Assembly: GCF_000166295.1 (NCBI RefSeq)
Contig: NC_017506.1
Coordinates: 3,472,001-3,536,000 of the forward strand
Length of the DNA: 64,000 bases
Direction of reading: 5' to 3'
Source: Marinobacter adhaerens HP15
GTDB taxonomy: Bacteria > Pseudomonadota > Gammaproteobacteria > Pseudomonadales > Oleiphilaceae
Numbering within the stretch: the stretch's first letter is position 1; every line of letters starts with the position of its first letter. The position numbers were made by a program, and so were the translations under genes. The notes under the pieces are model-generated. The model ran no database searches, was not told the origin of the DNA, and saw nothing but the letters and a program-made list of their open reading frames with translations. Positions 9,877 to 19,109 of the stretch are shown one piece after another.

Positions 9877-11076
9877 TCAGCGGGCGGCCTGACCAAGATG
9901 TTCACCTATCATCGCCACAAGCTGTCGGGCAATGTTCGTTTTGCTGTCGGGACCGATCGACGTCTGGCCACCCGGCCAGAATACGGTCACCGCATTGTTG
10001 TCGCTGTTAAAGCCCAGCCCGGGCGCAGACACATCGTTGGCCACGATCATGTTCAGTTTCTTGCGTTGCATTTTGTCGGTGGCGTAGCTCGCCACATCGG
10101 TGGTTTCGGCCGCGAAACCTACGCTAAAAGGCGCATCGTCGCGGCCGGCTATGGTAGCCAGGGTGTCGGGATTGCGCACCAGCGAGAGCGCCATGGCGTC
10201 ACTGGACTTCTTGATCTTGTCTCCGGCACAGGTTTCCGGACGGTAATCGGCGACCGCAGCTGTCGCAATAAACAGGTCACAGCCCTCATCCACTGCGCTT
10301 GAGGCTTCCTGCAACATGTCCTCGGCCGTTAACACCGGACGAACCTCGACACCGATAGGCGCAGAAAGTGCTACTGGACCACTGACCAGAATCACCCGGG
10401 CACCTGCCTTCTGCGCCTCGCTGGCCAGGGCATAACCCATTTTCCCGGAGCTGTGATTGCTTATATAGCGCACCGGGTCGATAGGCTCTCGGGTCGGGCC
10501 TGCAGTAATCACGACCGTCTTGCCAGCGAGCACGCCTGTGCGACCGTGATCGACAAGCGCAACAATGTCCTCCGGCTCCAACATTCTCCCTGGCCCGGTA
10601 TCACCACAGGCCTGCGCTCCCTGAGCCGGCCCCCATAATTCGATCTGGGGATCCTCTTCAAGCAGCCGGATATTTCTCTGGGTACGGCCATTGCTCCACA
10701 TTGCCTGATTCATCGCAGGCACCACGGCAATGGGCGCCTCGGTTGCACAACAAACGGTGGTTAACAGATCGTCGGCCATCCCCTGGGCAAGGCGGGCGAT
10801 AAAATCGGCCGACGCCGGCGCAACGACCAACTGATCAGCCCACTTGGCCAGTTCAATATGCCCCATACCAGCTTCCGCCTCAGGGTCCAGCAAGGACGTC
10901 CTCACGGGCTCGCCACTGAGGGCCTGAAAGGTCAGTGGTGCCACGAACGCTTCCGCCCCGCGGGTCATAACAACCCTCACCTCATGGCCCGCTTTCTTTA
11001 ACTGGCGAACCAGCTCGGCACTTTTATAGGCAGCGATACCACCGGTTACTCCCAGGAGGATTCGTCTGGCGGCCAT
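9877..11076 (-). CDS. coaBC: Phosphopantothenoylcysteine decarboxylase / phosphopantothenate-cysteine ligase
   Basis: This bifunctional enzyme makes 4'-phosphopantetheine for coenzyme A. CoaC part: [10 protein letters not shown] (FMN site), [11 protein letters not shown] with catalytic His73, PAMNQAMW (120-127) and the [11 protein letters not shown] loop with the conserved Cys. CoaB part begins near residue 190 ([13 protein letters not shown], then NHSSGKMG). I chose the ATG at 11076, preceded by GGAG at good spacing, over an in-frame start 81 bases further upstream; this gives 399 residues, normal for the family. It is divergent from radC. Confidence 0.96.
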   Translation of the reverse strand: MAARRILLGVTGGIAAYKSAELVRQLKKAGHEVRVVMTRGAEAFVAPLTFQALSGEPVRTSLLDPEAEAGMGHIELAKWADQLVVAPASADFIARLAQGMADDLLTTVCCATEAPIAVVPAMNQAMWSNGRTQRNIRLLEEDPQIELWGPAQGAQACGDTGPGRMLEPEDIVALVDHGRTGVLAGKTVVITAGPTREPIDPVRYISNHSSGKMGYALASEAQKAGARVILVSGPVALSAPIGVEVRPVLTAEDMLQEASSAVDEGCDLFIATAAVADYRPETCAGDKIKKSSDAMALSLVRNPDTLATIAGRDDAPFSVGFAAETTDVASYATDKMQRKKLNMIVANDVSAPGLGFNSDNNAVTVFWPGGQTSIGPDSKTNIARQLVAMIGEHLGQAAR

Positions 11077-11262
11077 AGGGGCTCCGTTTCCGCATAAAAT
11101 GAAAGGCTTATAAGATAGCATGCTCAGGCCGCAGCGACAGCCCGCCAGACCCGGCATACGTTTACCGATTGTTAGTTTTTAAAGTAACCTTTGTAACCCT
11201 GAGATGCCCGTCGCGGTGCAGGAAGCACCAGGGCAGGAGACAACCAATGCAAGGAAGCCACG

Positions 11263-11937
11263 ATGTCAGACCCCGCCTGGCCCACGGACGAACGTCCACG
11301 GGAACGCCTGCTCGCCCACGGACCGCAAACCCTCTCCGACGCCGAACTGCTCGCCCTGTTTTTACGCACCGGCACCACCGGCATGCCGGTCATGGCATTG
11401 GCTCGCCACCTGATTGAGGAGTTTTCCGGGCTTCGGGGGTTGCTGACGGCTTCCCGTCGCCAGTTCTGCGATGTCAAAGGTCTGGGAACCGCCAAATACG
11501 CCCAGGTTCAGGCGGCCATGGAAATGGCGCGCCGGGTCATGGATGAACCATTGCGCCAGGGTGATCCCCTGCGCTCTCCCGAAGATACCCGCCGCTTTCT
11601 TACCAGTCGGCTCGGCACCTACCCGCACGAGGTTTTCGCAGGCCTGTTTCTGGACAATCGCCATCGCGTCATCCAATACCGTGAGTTGTTCCGGGGCACC
11701 ATCGATGGCGCGGCCGTCTATCCGCGGGAAGTGGTGCGACAGGCTCTGGAGGATAATGCAGCTGCGGTGATTTTCGCTCACAACCACCCCTCCGGCGTCG
11801 CCGAACCGAGCCAGGCCGACATTTCCCTGACCCGCCGCTTGAAAGAGGCCCTCGGACTGGTGGATATCAGGGTTCTTGACCATATGGTTGTTGGCCATGG
11901 TGAGGTAGTATCTCTTGCTGAACGGGGTCTGCTGTAA
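11263..11937 (+). CDS. radC: RadC family JAB/MPN domain protein
   Basis: The 224-residue protein has an N-terminal helix-hairpin-helix region (about 10-75, [14 protein letters not shown] and [11 protein letters not shown]) and a C-terminal JAMM metal site with FAHNHPSG. RadC was once linked to DNA repair, but its biochemical role is not settled; JAMM folds are metal-dependent hydrolases. The start has AAGGAAG upstream. It lies between coaBC and rpmB, as in many gammaproteobacteria. Confidence 0.93.
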   Translation: MSDPAWPTDERPRERLLAHGPQTLSDAELLALFLRTGTTGMPVMALARHLIEEFSGLRGLLTASRRQFCDVKGLGTAKYAQVQAAMEMARRVMDEPLRQGDPLRSPEDTRRFLTSRLGTYPHEVFAGLFLDNRHRVIQYRELFRGTIDGAAVYPREVVRQALEDNAAAVIFAHNHPSGVAEPSQADISLTRRLKEALGLVDIRVLDHMVVGHGEVVSLAERGLL

Positions 11938-11997
11938 AGCCCGATGGTTAACCGTGCACGTCAATGCCGGAAAACTGGCCAAATTCCCAACAATTTT

Positions 11998-12026
11998 TTG
12001 CGTTGGGGGGTGAGTTCTGGTATAAA
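11998..12026 (+). promoter_or_regulatory. sigma-70 promoter of rpmB-rpmG
   Basis: TTGCGT at 11998-12003 and TATAAA at 12021-12026 are separated by exactly 17 bp. Transcription would start near 12033, leaving a leader of about 130 bases before rpmB. The leader contains GCGTCTGG (12044-12051) and CCAGAGACGC (12105-12114), which can pair imperfectly, so a structured leader is possible. Confidence 0.65.
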
Positions 12027-12165
12027 AGCGTCCCTTTCTGGCGGCGTCTGGCGAGCAGCGTTCAGTTTAGAGGCGCGAATGGGGGCGTAATAGCTCCTTA
12101 GCAACCAGAGACGCATTAAAAACGAATTCGTATTATTGAGACCATTGCTCAGGTCGGAGGCAAGT

Positions 12166-12402
12166 ATGTCCAGAGTTTGTCAGGTTACCGGTAAGCGTCC
12201 GGTATCCGGTAACAACGTTTCCCACGCGATGAACCACACTCGTCGTCGTTTTCTGCCGAATCTGCAGAACCATCGTTTCTGGGTTGAGTCCGAGAAGCGT
12301 TTCGTAAAGCTGCGCGTATCCACCAAGGGCATGCGCATCATCGACAAAAAAGGCATTGACGCTGTGCTGGCCGATCTTCGTGCCCGCGGCGAGAAATTTT
12401 AA
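12166..12402 (+). CDS. rpmB: 50S ribosomal protein L28
   Basis: The 78-residue basic protein starts [16 protein letters not shown] and contains [12 protein letters not shown], which is diagnostic of L28. It is part of the large ribosomal subunit. GGAGG sits just ahead of the ATG at 12166; an in-frame ATG 30 bases upstream lacks such a site. rpmG follows after 11 bases, so the two are co-transcribed. Confidence 0.97.
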   Translation: MSRVCQVTGKRPVSGNNVSHAMNHTRRRFLPNLQNHRFWVESEKRFVKLRVSTKGMRIIDKKGIDAVLADLRARGEKF

Positions 12403-12413
12403 GGAGCCGCATC

Positions 12414-12569
12414 ATGCGCGAGAAAATCAAGCTGGTTTCATCAGCAGGTACTGGTCACTTCTACACGACCAAGAAGAACAAGCGTAACACTCCGGAAAAA
12501 ATCGAGATCAAAAAGTACGATCCGGTTGTCCGCAAGCACGTTGCGTACAAGGAAGCCAAGATCAAGTAA
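12414..12569 (+). CDS. rpmG: 50S ribosomal protein L33
   Basis: This 51-codon gene follows rpmB, with AAGGAG overlapping the rpmB stop as its ribosome site. The product starts [20 protein letters not shown] and ends with [17 protein letters not shown], the full length of gammaproteobacterial L33. It lacks the CxxC zinc pairs, so it is a zinc-free L33 form. A strong terminator follows. Confidence 0.97.
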   Translation: MREKIKLVSSAGTGHFYTTKKNKRNTPEKIEIKKYDPVVRKHVAYKEAKIK

Positions 12570-12587
12570 TTCCTGATCCGGCATCCA

Positions 12588-12620
12588 AAAAAGCCCGGCC
12601 AATGCGCCGGGCTTTTTTTT
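12588..12620. terminator. Bidirectional terminator after rpmG
   Basis: AGCCCGGC (12592-12599) pairs with GCCGGGCT (12606-12613), followed by eight T on the plus strand and preceded by six A, which are T on the minus strand. It ends rpmB-rpmG and the convergent nuclease-fold gene at 12634. Confidence 0.9.
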
Positions 12621-12633
12621 GACTTGATGCTAT

Positions 12634-13494
12634 TCAGAACTTCTCCAGGTAGCCCTCCGGCAACGCCACATCCATGGCGATGGGCAGGTGATCCGACATC
12701 GGATAACTCACCACCTCGGACCGGCGGATCTCGAGTGAAGGACTTACCAGGATATGATCCAAAGCTTTCTCCGGCCGCCAGCTGGGGAAGCTATGGGCGG
12801 TATCCGGTAGCGGTACCAGATCGGTTTCCCTGAGGGGCGTCTGAGTCAGTAGCTGTTCGGCATGGGCGTTCATATCTCCCATCAGAACCACATGCCGGTA
12901 GTCGGCAATCAGCTCCCGGATGTAACCCAGCTGGCGTTGCTGAGCCGTCTTGCTGAGGGAAAGGTGCATCAGCACCAGCACCAGTGGATCATGCTCGGTT
13001 CCGTATCGGGCGATGATGGCGCCCCGGCCCGGAATCAGGCCCGGCAACTTGTGTTCGGTAACGTCCAGGGGACGGTACCGGCTCAGCAGGCCATTGCTGT
13101 GCTGGGCGATCTGACCGAGATTCCGGTTCAATTGCTGGTACCAGTAGGGAATGCCGGCCGCTTCGGCCAGATATTGCACCTGATTGATATAGCCGCTGCG
13201 CAGACTGCCCCCATCGCACTCCTGCAAAGCCACCACGTCGTACCCGCGCAGCAGGGAGGCAATCCGATCCAGATTTTCGATACGGTTACGGTGAGGCAGT
13301 ATGTGCTGCCAGCTTCGTGTGAGGTAATGACGGTAGGACGAGGTGTTGATTCCCACCTGAATATTGAAGGTGAGCAGGCGAATATGTCGTTGCGGCTCGA
13401 ACTCGGGCACATGCTCGGTCCCGGAGCAGGCACCCCTTGGCCCGCCGACCGGCTTCAGGATGCCATTCAACTGTTTTCGGATATGCTTGTACAT
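12634..13494 (-). CDS. Endonuclease/exonuclease/phosphatase family protein
   Basis: The 286-residue protein carries the DNase I-like fold signature: LTFNIQ (Asn), ALQECD (metal Glu), LMHLSLS, GDMNAH (catalytic Asp/Asn), KALDHILVS and the closing SDHLPI (Asp-His). Members cleave nucleic acids or phosphoesters (phospholipids, inositol phosphates); the substrate cannot be read from the sequence. There is no signal peptide. It lies next to dsbA on the same strand, as in Pseudomonas. Confidence 0.85.
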   Translation of the reverse strand: MYKHIRKQLNGILKPVGGPRGACSGTEHVPEFEPQRHIRLLTFNIQVGINTSSYRHYLTRSWQHILPHRNRIENLDRIASLLRGYDVVALQECDGGSLRSGYINQVQYLAEAAGIPYWYQQLNRNLGQIAQHSNGLLSRYRPLDVTEHKLPGLIPGRGAIIARYGTEHDPLVLVLMHLSLSKTAQQRQLGYIRELIADYRHVVLMGDMNAHAEQLLTQTPLRETDLVPLPDTAHSFPSWRPEKALDHILVSPSLEIRRSEVVSYPMSDHLPIAMDVALPEGYLEKF

Positions 13495-13559
13495 AATGGG
13501 CGGTCTCGACCCGGCCGGCGGCTTGTCTTACTCGGCTCTTGCGTCCCTGGCCGGGCTCC

Positions 13560-14195
13560 TTACTCCACGTCGCCCCGCTCTTTGGCAACCAGGTAGTCCA
13601 CCACGTCAAGAACGGCCTCATGACTGCCGGCCATAGATGCACTAACGGTGTACTTGCCATTAACCAGCATAGTCGGAGTTCCGGTAATCCGCGCACCGCG
13701 GATTTTCGACTGGGCTTTTTGCATGCGGGCGTTCACACCAAAGCTTTTATAGGTGCTCACAAACTCATCCGGATCAACCCCATACTCCGCGACGAAATCC
13801 GCAAGGGCTTCCGGTGTATTCAACGGACGACGCTCGCCGGCAAGCGCATCAAACAGGGCATCGTGCACCTTGTCCAGCTCCCCCATCGCTTCAAGCGCAT
13901 AGAAGGCGTAAGCATGGGGTTCCCAGTTTCTCCCCAGGGCAGCGGGAATCTTCACGTAATTGACGTAGTCAGGCGCGTTGGCCGCCCATTCTTCAACCAG
14001 AGGCTTGAACCGGTAGCAGTGGGGGCAGCCATACCAGAAGACTTCCGCTACCTCGACTCCGGAATCGCTGTCGGTACGTACCGGGTTGTCCAACCGGTTG
14101 TAATGAACCCCTTCTTTCCACTCTGCGGCGTTGGCCAGGCCGGTGACAGACAGCGCCAAAAGAAGCAGGAAGGCCGTTCTGAAGGATCGAAACAT
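13560..14195 (-). CDS. dsbA: Periplasmic thiol:disulfide interchange protein DsbA
   Basis: It introduces disulfide bonds into exported proteins. The 211-residue precursor has a signal peptide cleaved after about ANA (residue 23) and the thioredoxin active site CPHC at 57-60. The cis-proline loop is GTPTMLV, near residue 166. It lies between the cytochrome c4 gene and the nuclease-fold gene, all on the minus strand. Confidence 0.95.
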   Translation of the reverse strand: MFRSFRTAFLLLLALSVTGLANAAEWKEGVHYNRLDNPVRTDSDSGVEVAEVFWYGCPHCYRFKPLVEEWAANAPDYVNYVKIPAALGRNWEPHAYAFYALEAMGELDKVHDALFDALAGERRPLNTPEALADFVAEYGVDPDEFVSTYKSFGVNARMQKAQSKIRGARITGTPTMLVNGKYTVSASMAGSHEAVLDVVDYLVAKERGDVE

Positions 14196-14291
14196 GAAAA
14201 ATCTCCGGTTATCTCTATGTCGTTTTGGGAGGATTATGACCCAGCGTACCCGAAAAGTTCCACCGGTCGGCAGTTACAGAAACGAAAGGCA

Positions 14292-14320
14292 ACAAAAAAC
14301 CCCGCACAGGGCGGGGTTTT
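14292..14320 (-). terminator. Terminator after the cytochrome c4 gene
   Basis: AAAACCCCGC (14296-14305) and GCGGGGTTTT (14311-14320) form a perfect 10 bp stem with a five-base loop. Read on the minus strand it ends in a run of six T. It lies 19 bases past the cytochrome c4 stop and separates that gene from dsbA. Confidence 0.88.
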
Positions 14321-14338
14321 CAACAGAATCCGGCAGCT

Positions 14339-14947
14339 TCAGTTCAGGCCGGAAATGTAGCTGGAGACCGCTTCGATTTCGGCATCCGTCAGCTTGGCAG
14401 CCACGTCCATCATGATCGCAGCATTGGAGCCATTATTACGATCACCATCGCGATAGGCTTTCAATTGCTTGATCAGGTACTCTGCGTTCTGACCGCCCAA
14501 GGCCGGATAGCCTGCCGGTGCATTACCGTTACCCTGCGGGTTGTGGCAGCCGGCACAGGCCGGAACGCCAGTTGCCATGTTGCCCCCACGGTACAATGCC
14601 GAACCCTGATCAACCAGATCGGGATCTGCCTGACTGACAACCATTTCCTGAGAATCAAAGTAGGCTGCAAGATCCTGCAGATCCTGATCCGACATGTTGT
14701 CCAGAATGCCAGTCATCTCCGGAATGTTTCTTTCTTTGCTTTTGATCGCCACCAACTGGCGATACAGGTACTTCTCACCAAGGCCAGACAACTTCGGGTA
14801 TACGCCCATCACCGGCTTGGCACCGCCTTGACCGTGACAACCAGCACATACCGCTGCGTTCTGTTCGCCTGCTTGAGGATCTCCCGCCCCGTGCGCCATC
14901 GCTGTGAGGCCAACACCGAGAACTACTCCTGCGATCAGTTTTTTCAT
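14339..14947 (-). CDS. Dihaem cytochrome c4
   Basis: This periplasmic electron carrier feeds terminal oxidases. A signal peptide (about residues 1-20) is followed by two homologous c-type domains, each with one haem site: CAGCH at 34-38 and CAGCH at 131-135. Later Met residues provide sixth ligands. The 202-residue length is normal for c4. It is divergent from engB and next to dsbA, the arrangement I know from Pseudomonas. Confidence 0.94.
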   Translation of the reverse strand: MKKLIAGVVLGVGLTAMAHGAGDPQAGEQNAAVCAGCHGQGGAKPVMGVYPKLSGLGEKYLYRQLVAIKSKERNIPEMTGILDNMSDQDLQDLAAYFDSQEMVVSQADPDLVDQGSALYRGGNMATGVPACAGCHNPQGNGNAPAGYPALGGQNAEYLIKQLKAYRDGDRNNGSNAAIMMDVAAKLTDAEIEAVSSYISGLN

Positions 14948-15123
14948 GCTCGCTCCGCTTCTCTCATCTTTTAAGGGTATTCTTCGCTACGCAGCCGGCA
15001 GGCACTGACCAGTCAGGCTCAAAACCGGGGCTGACAGCGGTCGCGCACAGCGCGCCGCCCGGAATTGGTGTAGCATTATACATTAATCCCTGATAACTGA
15101 AATCCAAAGGAAAGCCAACCGCT

Positions 15124-15771
15124 GTGGACCCTGATCTGACTCAAAAAAGCCTCTCATTTAACAGCGCCCGATTCCTCATCAGCGCATCCCGTCTGGACGA
15201 GTGCCCGCCCGATTTCGGAGCGGAAGTTGCCTTCGCCGGCCGATCCAATGCCGGAAAGTCCAGCGCACTGAACGCGATCACCGCCAACGGCAAGCTGGCG
15301 CGAACCAGTAAAACTCCGGGGCGCACCCGACTGATCAACTTCTTCTCTCTGAACCGCGAGAACTGCCGAATGGTCGACCTGCCCGGATACGGCTATGCCA
15401 AAGTATCCCGGGACATGAAAGACGATTGGCAAAAGCACCTGGGCCACTATCTGAATGACCGGCGCTGTTTACGCGGCCTGGTTCTGGTGATGGACATTCG
15501 CCACCCACTGACCGATTTCGACCAAATGATGGTGGAATGGTGCGAACATAACAACCTGCCGCTGATGATTCTGGCCACCAAAGCCGACAAATTGAAATAC
15601 GGCCAGGCCAAGACCGCCATGCTGGGCATTGCCAAAAACCTGAAATCGTATTCCTGCGTCGAACATCTGATCATGTTCTCTGCAACATCAAAACGGGGCG
15701 TGGACGAATGCCGGGAGGCCTTGATCGAGTGGCTGGAGGGCGATGCTGGAGAAGCAGAGACAACGGCTTGA
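15124..15771 (+). CDS. engB: Ribosome biogenesis GTP-binding protein EngB/YihA
   Basis: This GTPase acts in assembly of the large ribosomal subunit. The 215 residues show the P-loop GRSNAGKSS (39-47), the T-rich G2 region KTPGRT, DLPGYG (G3), ATKADK (G4) and FSATSKRG (G5). The start codon is GTG at 15124, with AAAGGA about 12 bases upstream. It is divergent from cytochrome c4, as in Pseudomonas. Confidence 0.95.
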   Translation: MDPDLTQKSLSFNSARFLISASRLDECPPDFGAEVAFAGRSNAGKSSALNAITANGKLARTSKTPGRTRLINFFSLNRENCRMVDLPGYGYAKVSRDMKDDWQKHLGHYLNDRRCLRGLVLVMDIRHPLTDFDQMMVEWCEHNNLPLMILATKADKLKYGQAKTAMLGIAKNLKSYSCVEHLIMFSATSKRGVDECREALIEWLEGDAGEAETTA

Positions 15772-15777
15772 AGGCAT

Positions 15778-15809
15778 AAAAAAACCGGCCTGCCAGAAAG
15801 CAGACCGGT
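15778..15809. terminator. Terminator between engB and laoR
   Basis: ACCGGCCTGC (15784-15793) pairs at nine of ten positions with GCAGACCGGT (15800-15809). The A-run before it (15778-15784) gives a T-run on the minus strand, so it best terminates the minus-strand regulator gene. For engB it lacks a T-run and may act only weakly. Confidence 0.65.
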
Positions 15810-15885
15810 GAAACGTCAGGGTTTGCGACGTGCTAAAACCTGAGATCGCACTCAGGAGACGCAAGGAATGTCCGAATTCCCAACG

Positions 15886-16668
15886 TCACTCCATATGACT
15901 GTAGTGTTCGACAAAAGTTCCGGAATAGATCGTTTTTTGACCACATTTTCGGGTTTCACTGACAAACCCCGGTGCCGGTGTCGCCCAGTTCATGAAGCGA
16001 CGGCCGGTATTTTCTCTCAACGCCATAACACGCTCGCGATACGCCGGGGTGAGATAGGGAATTTCCAGAGTGAGCACCTGGTAAATGCCCTGCTTCAGCT
16101 CCGTTAGCGTCAGGCAGGCGGATGCCTCGGCCGCATGTGCTGTCTTCAGGAAAGCCATCCAGTTGGTTATAACCAGCCACACGTTCAGCGACATGGCCGA
16201 TCGGAGATCCTCTTCCTGGGGTTCAATAATGCCCGCTTCCGCCAGCTTCTCGAAGATACGACTGATGGACGCCAGACAGCGGTTGGTGAAATCCCGATAG
16301 TCCTGACGCAGCCTCTGATCACTATCGAGAAGGTATTCCAGATCCCGGTGGAAGAACCGATAACTCCAGAGACCGTCGAAGACCGACTCCAGGTAGAAGG
16401 TCATGTCGTCCAGGGTCATCGCCCGGTCTTCCGGAATATCCAGGTAGAAATCCACCAGTTTTTCGTATTCCAGAAAGATCTCGTAAATGATGTCCGACTT
16501 GTTGCGGAAGTGGTAATACAGGTTGCCCGGCGAGATGGCCAGGTGCGCCGCAATATGGTTGGTCGTGACGTTGCGCTCGCCACGTTCGTTAAAAAGCTCC
16601 AGGCTGGAGAGCAGAATTTTGTCTCTTGTCTTCATAGACCCGTCGGCGTTTGTTGTTGTGTCGCTCAC
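15886..16668 (-). CDS. laoR: TetR-family regulator of the long-chain alcohol oxidation cluster
   Basis: The 260-residue protein has an N-terminal TetR DNA-binding domain (about residues 14-60, TRDKILLSSLELFNERG ... NLYYHFRNKSDI) and a larger ligand-binding region. It is divergent from laoC, and a 16 bp palindrome lies between them. Gene order laoR/laoC-laoB-laoA-coaD equals the P. aeruginosa PA0367-PA0363 locus (LaoABCR). By analogy it should repress the lao genes and be released by long-chain alcohol- or acid-derived ligands. The start is GTG at 16668; an ATG at 16635 is an alternative. Confidence 0.8.
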   Translation of the reverse strand: MSDTTTNADGSMKTRDKILLSSLELFNERGERNVTTNHIAAHLAISPGNLYYHFRNKSDIIYEIFLEYEKLVDFYLDIPEDRAMTLDDMTFYLESVFDGLWSYRFFHRDLEYLLDSDQRLRQDYRDFTNRCLASISRIFEKLAEAGIIEPQEEDLRSAMSLNVWLVITNWMAFLKTAHAAEASACLTLTELKQGIYQVLTLEIPYLTPAYRERVMALRENTGRRFMNWATPAPGFVSETRKCGQKTIYSGTFVEHYSHME

Positions 16669-16697
16669 AGATGGCCCGATTCGCCATCCGCCTCCGC

Positions 16698-16726
16698 TTG
16701 ACTCACTAGAGTATATACTCTAATAA
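16698..16726 (+). promoter_or_regulatory. laoC promoter with palindromic operator in the spacer
   Basis: TTGACT (16698-16703) and TAATAA (16721-16726) are 17 bp apart. The perfect palindrome TAGAGTATATACTCTA (16707-16722) fills the spacer and overlaps the -10 element. A half-site GAGTAT lies at 16745-16750. TetR dimers bind palindromes of this size, so this is the probable laoR operator. It also overlaps the likely laoR promoter on the other strand. Confidence 0.7.
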
Positions 16727-16827
16727 TACCCCCAGACGCAAATTGAGTATTTTTTCGCCAGCCTTTCAATATCTGGAATAACAGGTCGCCGACGGACTCT
16801 GATCGGCACCAATGAGGAGAAAGCATC

Positions 16828-18273
16828 ATGGGAGCCACTGTCGTCCAGCTCACCGAGAGCAAGAAACAGATCCAGCACACCCACCGCGTGTTTGAGGATC
16901 AGAAAAAGGCGTTCCGCAACAATCCGATGCCCTCCCTTGCCGAGCGGCAGGAGAACCTGAAACGCCTCAAGCGGGTTCTGCTCAACAACCAGGACCGGCT
17001 TCTGGATGCCATCGACCGGGATTTCAGCTGCCGCTCGAAGGACGAATCCCTGATTGCCGAGGTCATGCCGTCGATCCAGGGCATCAACTACACCCTGAAA
17101 AGCCTCAGCGGCTGGATGAAGCCGTCCAGGCGCCACGTCTCCGTGCTGTTCCAGCCCGCCAGCAACAAGGTCCACTACCAGCCCAAGGGTGTGGTTGGCG
17201 TGATCGTGCCCTGGAACTACCCTCTGTACCTGGCGGTGGGCCCACTGGTCGCATCCCTGGCAGCGGGCAACCGCACCATGATCAAGATGTCGGAGTACAC
17301 GCCACACACCTCGGCCCTGTTCAAGGAGCTGATCGAAGCCAGCTTCCCGGAGGACCTGGTCTCGGTTATTAATGGCGAGGCCGACGTGGCTGCAGACTTC
17401 TCGTCACGTCCGTTTGATCATCTGCTGTTCACAGGCTCCACGTCGGTGGGCAAGCTGGTCATGAAGGCCGCAGCGGAAAACCTGACACCGGTCACCCTGG
17501 AGCTGGGAGGCAAATCCCCGGCCGTGGTCTCTCCGGATGTGCCCATGGAAGACGCGGCCCAGAGAATCGCCTTTGGCAAGGCTTTCAATGCCGGCCAGAC
17601 CTGCGTGGCGCCCGATTACGTCCTTTGCCCCGCTGACCGGGTGCAGTCGTTTGTCGACGAGTTCCGTGCCCGTTTTTCCGAGATGTATCCCAGCCTGCGG
17701 GACAATGACGATTTCACTGCCATCATCAATGAGCGGCAGTACGATCGACTGCAAGGCTACCTTGAGGACGCCCGGGAGAAAGGCGCCGAGCTGGTGGAGA
17801 TCAACCCTGCCCGGGAGAATCTGAAGGACGGCACCCGAAAGCTGCCCCTGACGCTGGTGCTGAACACCACTCCGGATATGAAGCTGATGCAGGACGAGAT
17901 CTTCGGCCCGATTCTGCCGATCGTCAGTTACGGCGGCCTGGATGAAGCCATTCATTACATCAATGATCGTCCGCGGCCTCTGGCGCTGTATTTCTTCGGG
18001 TACGACAAGACCCAGCAGCAGCATGTGGTGGATAACACCCACTCTGGAGGCATGTGCATCAACGATTCCCTGATGCACGTAGCCCAAGATGATCTGCCGT
18101 TCGGGGGCATCGGTGATTCCGGCATGGGGCACTATCACGGCCGCGAGGGGTTCCTGACCTTCTCCCATCACCGGGCCATTTTCACCAAGCAGAAATTCAA
18201 CAGCGGCAAGTTTGTCTATGCGCCCCATGGGACAACTGCGCACAAATTGGTTTACAAGTTCTTTATCCGCTGA
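16828..18273 (+). CDS. laoC: Long-chain aldehyde dehydrogenase (coniferyl-aldehyde dehydrogenase type)
   Basis: It oxidises aldehydes to acids with NAD(P)+. The 481 residues contain VPWNYPLYL, FTGSTSVGK (cofactor loop), ELGGKSP with general base Glu225, and NAGQTC with catalytic Cys259. By length and sequence it is of the CalB/coniferyl-aldehyde class without a membrane anchor. In P. aeruginosa the orthologue in this position, LaoC, handles long-chain aldehydes. GAGGAGA precedes the ATG. Downstream laoB and laoA are on the same strand, but a long hairpin repeat separates laoC from laoB. Confidence 0.88.
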   Translation: MGATVVQLTESKKQIQHTHRVFEDQKKAFRNNPMPSLAERQENLKRLKRVLLNNQDRLLDAIDRDFSCRSKDESLIAEVMPSIQGINYTLKSLSGWMKPSRRHVSVLFQPASNKVHYQPKGVVGVIVPWNYPLYLAVGPLVASLAAGNRTMIKMSEYTPHTSALFKELIEASFPEDLVSVINGEADVAADFSSRPFDHLLFTGSTSVGKLVMKAAAENLTPVTLELGGKSPAVVSPDVPMEDAAQRIAFGKAFNAGQTCVAPDYVLCPADRVQSFVDEFRARFSEMYPSLRDNDDFTAIINERQYDRLQGYLEDAREKGAELVEINPARENLKDGTRKLPLTLVLNTTPDMKLMQDEIFGPILPIVSYGGLDEAIHYINDRPRPLALYFFGYDKTQQQHVVDNTHSGGMCINDSLMHVAQDDLPFGGIGDSGMGHYHGREGFLTFSHHRAIFTKQKFNSGKFVYAPHGTTAHKLVYKFFIR

Positions 18274-18286
18274 GAACTCGGAGTCT

Positions 18287-18394
18287 GTCGCGGGCTGGAA
18301 GCCCCTTCCAAAACACGCCGTGAATACGTCCGTGTAGGCTTGAGCAAAACATCCCTGTTTTGCACAGTTTTGGAAGGGGCTACCAGCCCGCGAC
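18287..18394 (-). repeat. Cruciform repeat, copy 2 (inside the lao operon)
   Basis: Arms 18287-18314 and 18367-18394 pair at 27 of 28 positions. On the minus strand the 52-base centre contains GCAAAACA-GGGA-TGTTTTGC, a perfect 8 bp stem, and a second hairpin with TAC/GTA around ACGGAC. Here the GGA strand is antisense to the lao transcript, unlike the other copies. Confidence 0.9.
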
Positions 18395-18442
18395 GATTCA
18401 GCATTTTCCCCGCTATCCAAAAACAATAACGAGAACACATCC

Positions 18443-19081
18443 ATGCAGAAACAGATCCCTGATTCGTCAGGACACCCTCAATTTGCCGATCTCAACCGCC
18501 GAAGCTTTCTAAAAACCGGACTTGGCGGTGCCTTGTTTCTGGGCACCGTCAGCGTCACCGCCGGGCTTAGCGGATGCGCCACGCAGCCGGCGGGCCGGCT
18601 GAGTGCCGTTGGCACCCGGATGGACGCCAGCTACCAGTTCCAGTTTTTAAACGAGGATGACATTGCGCTGTTCGAGGCCTTGTTGCCCGCCATGATTGGG
18701 CCGGGCTTGCCAGAGCAGCCACAGGCCAGAAACCTGGCAATTGCCGGAACGATCGAACGAATTGATGCCGGTATCCACAAGTTCGGTCCGGCCAACCAAA
18801 AGGAACTGCGGCAACTGTTTGATCTGCTGAACTTCGGGCTCACCCGGGTGACCGTTGCCCGGGTCTGGTCCAGCTGGCCGAATGTGACAACGGCGGAAGC
18901 CGACGCGTTTCTGGAGCGTTGGCGTACCAGCCGCATCGGGCTTTTCAACAATGGCTACATTGCGCTGACCAAGATCAGCAACGTGGCGTTTTATGGCTAT
19001 CGGGATTTCTGGCACCTGTCCGGCTACCCCGGACCACCGCAATACGCGGTCGACGCATTGCCACAATTCCAAAACGCCTGA
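18443..19081 (+). CDS. laoB: Tat-exported lipoprotein subunit of the alcohol oxidation system
   Basis: The 212-residue protein begins with a twin-arginine signal (NRRSFLK, Arg19-Arg20) and continues to a lipobox LSGC (Cys45), so it appears to be a Tat-exported lipoprotein. It resembles the small 'gluconate 2-dehydrogenase subunit 3'-like partners that often accompany GMC oxidoreductases. LaoB is required for long-chain alcohol oxidation in P. aeruginosa. It is 28 bp upstream of laoA and probably escorts or anchors it. Confidence 0.75.
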   Translation: MQKQIPDSSGHPQFADLNRRSFLKTGLGGALFLGTVSVTAGLSGCATQPAGRLSAVGTRMDASYQFQFLNEDDIALFEALLPAMIGPGLPEQPQARNLAIAGTIERIDAGIHKFGPANQKELRQLFDLLNFGLTRVTVARVWSSWPNVTTAEADAFLERWRTSRIGLFNNGYIALTKISNVAFYGYRDFWHLSGYPGPPQYAVDALPQFQNA

Positions 19082-19109
19082 TTGCCAGCTGATCTGACGG
19101 AGCACAAAC

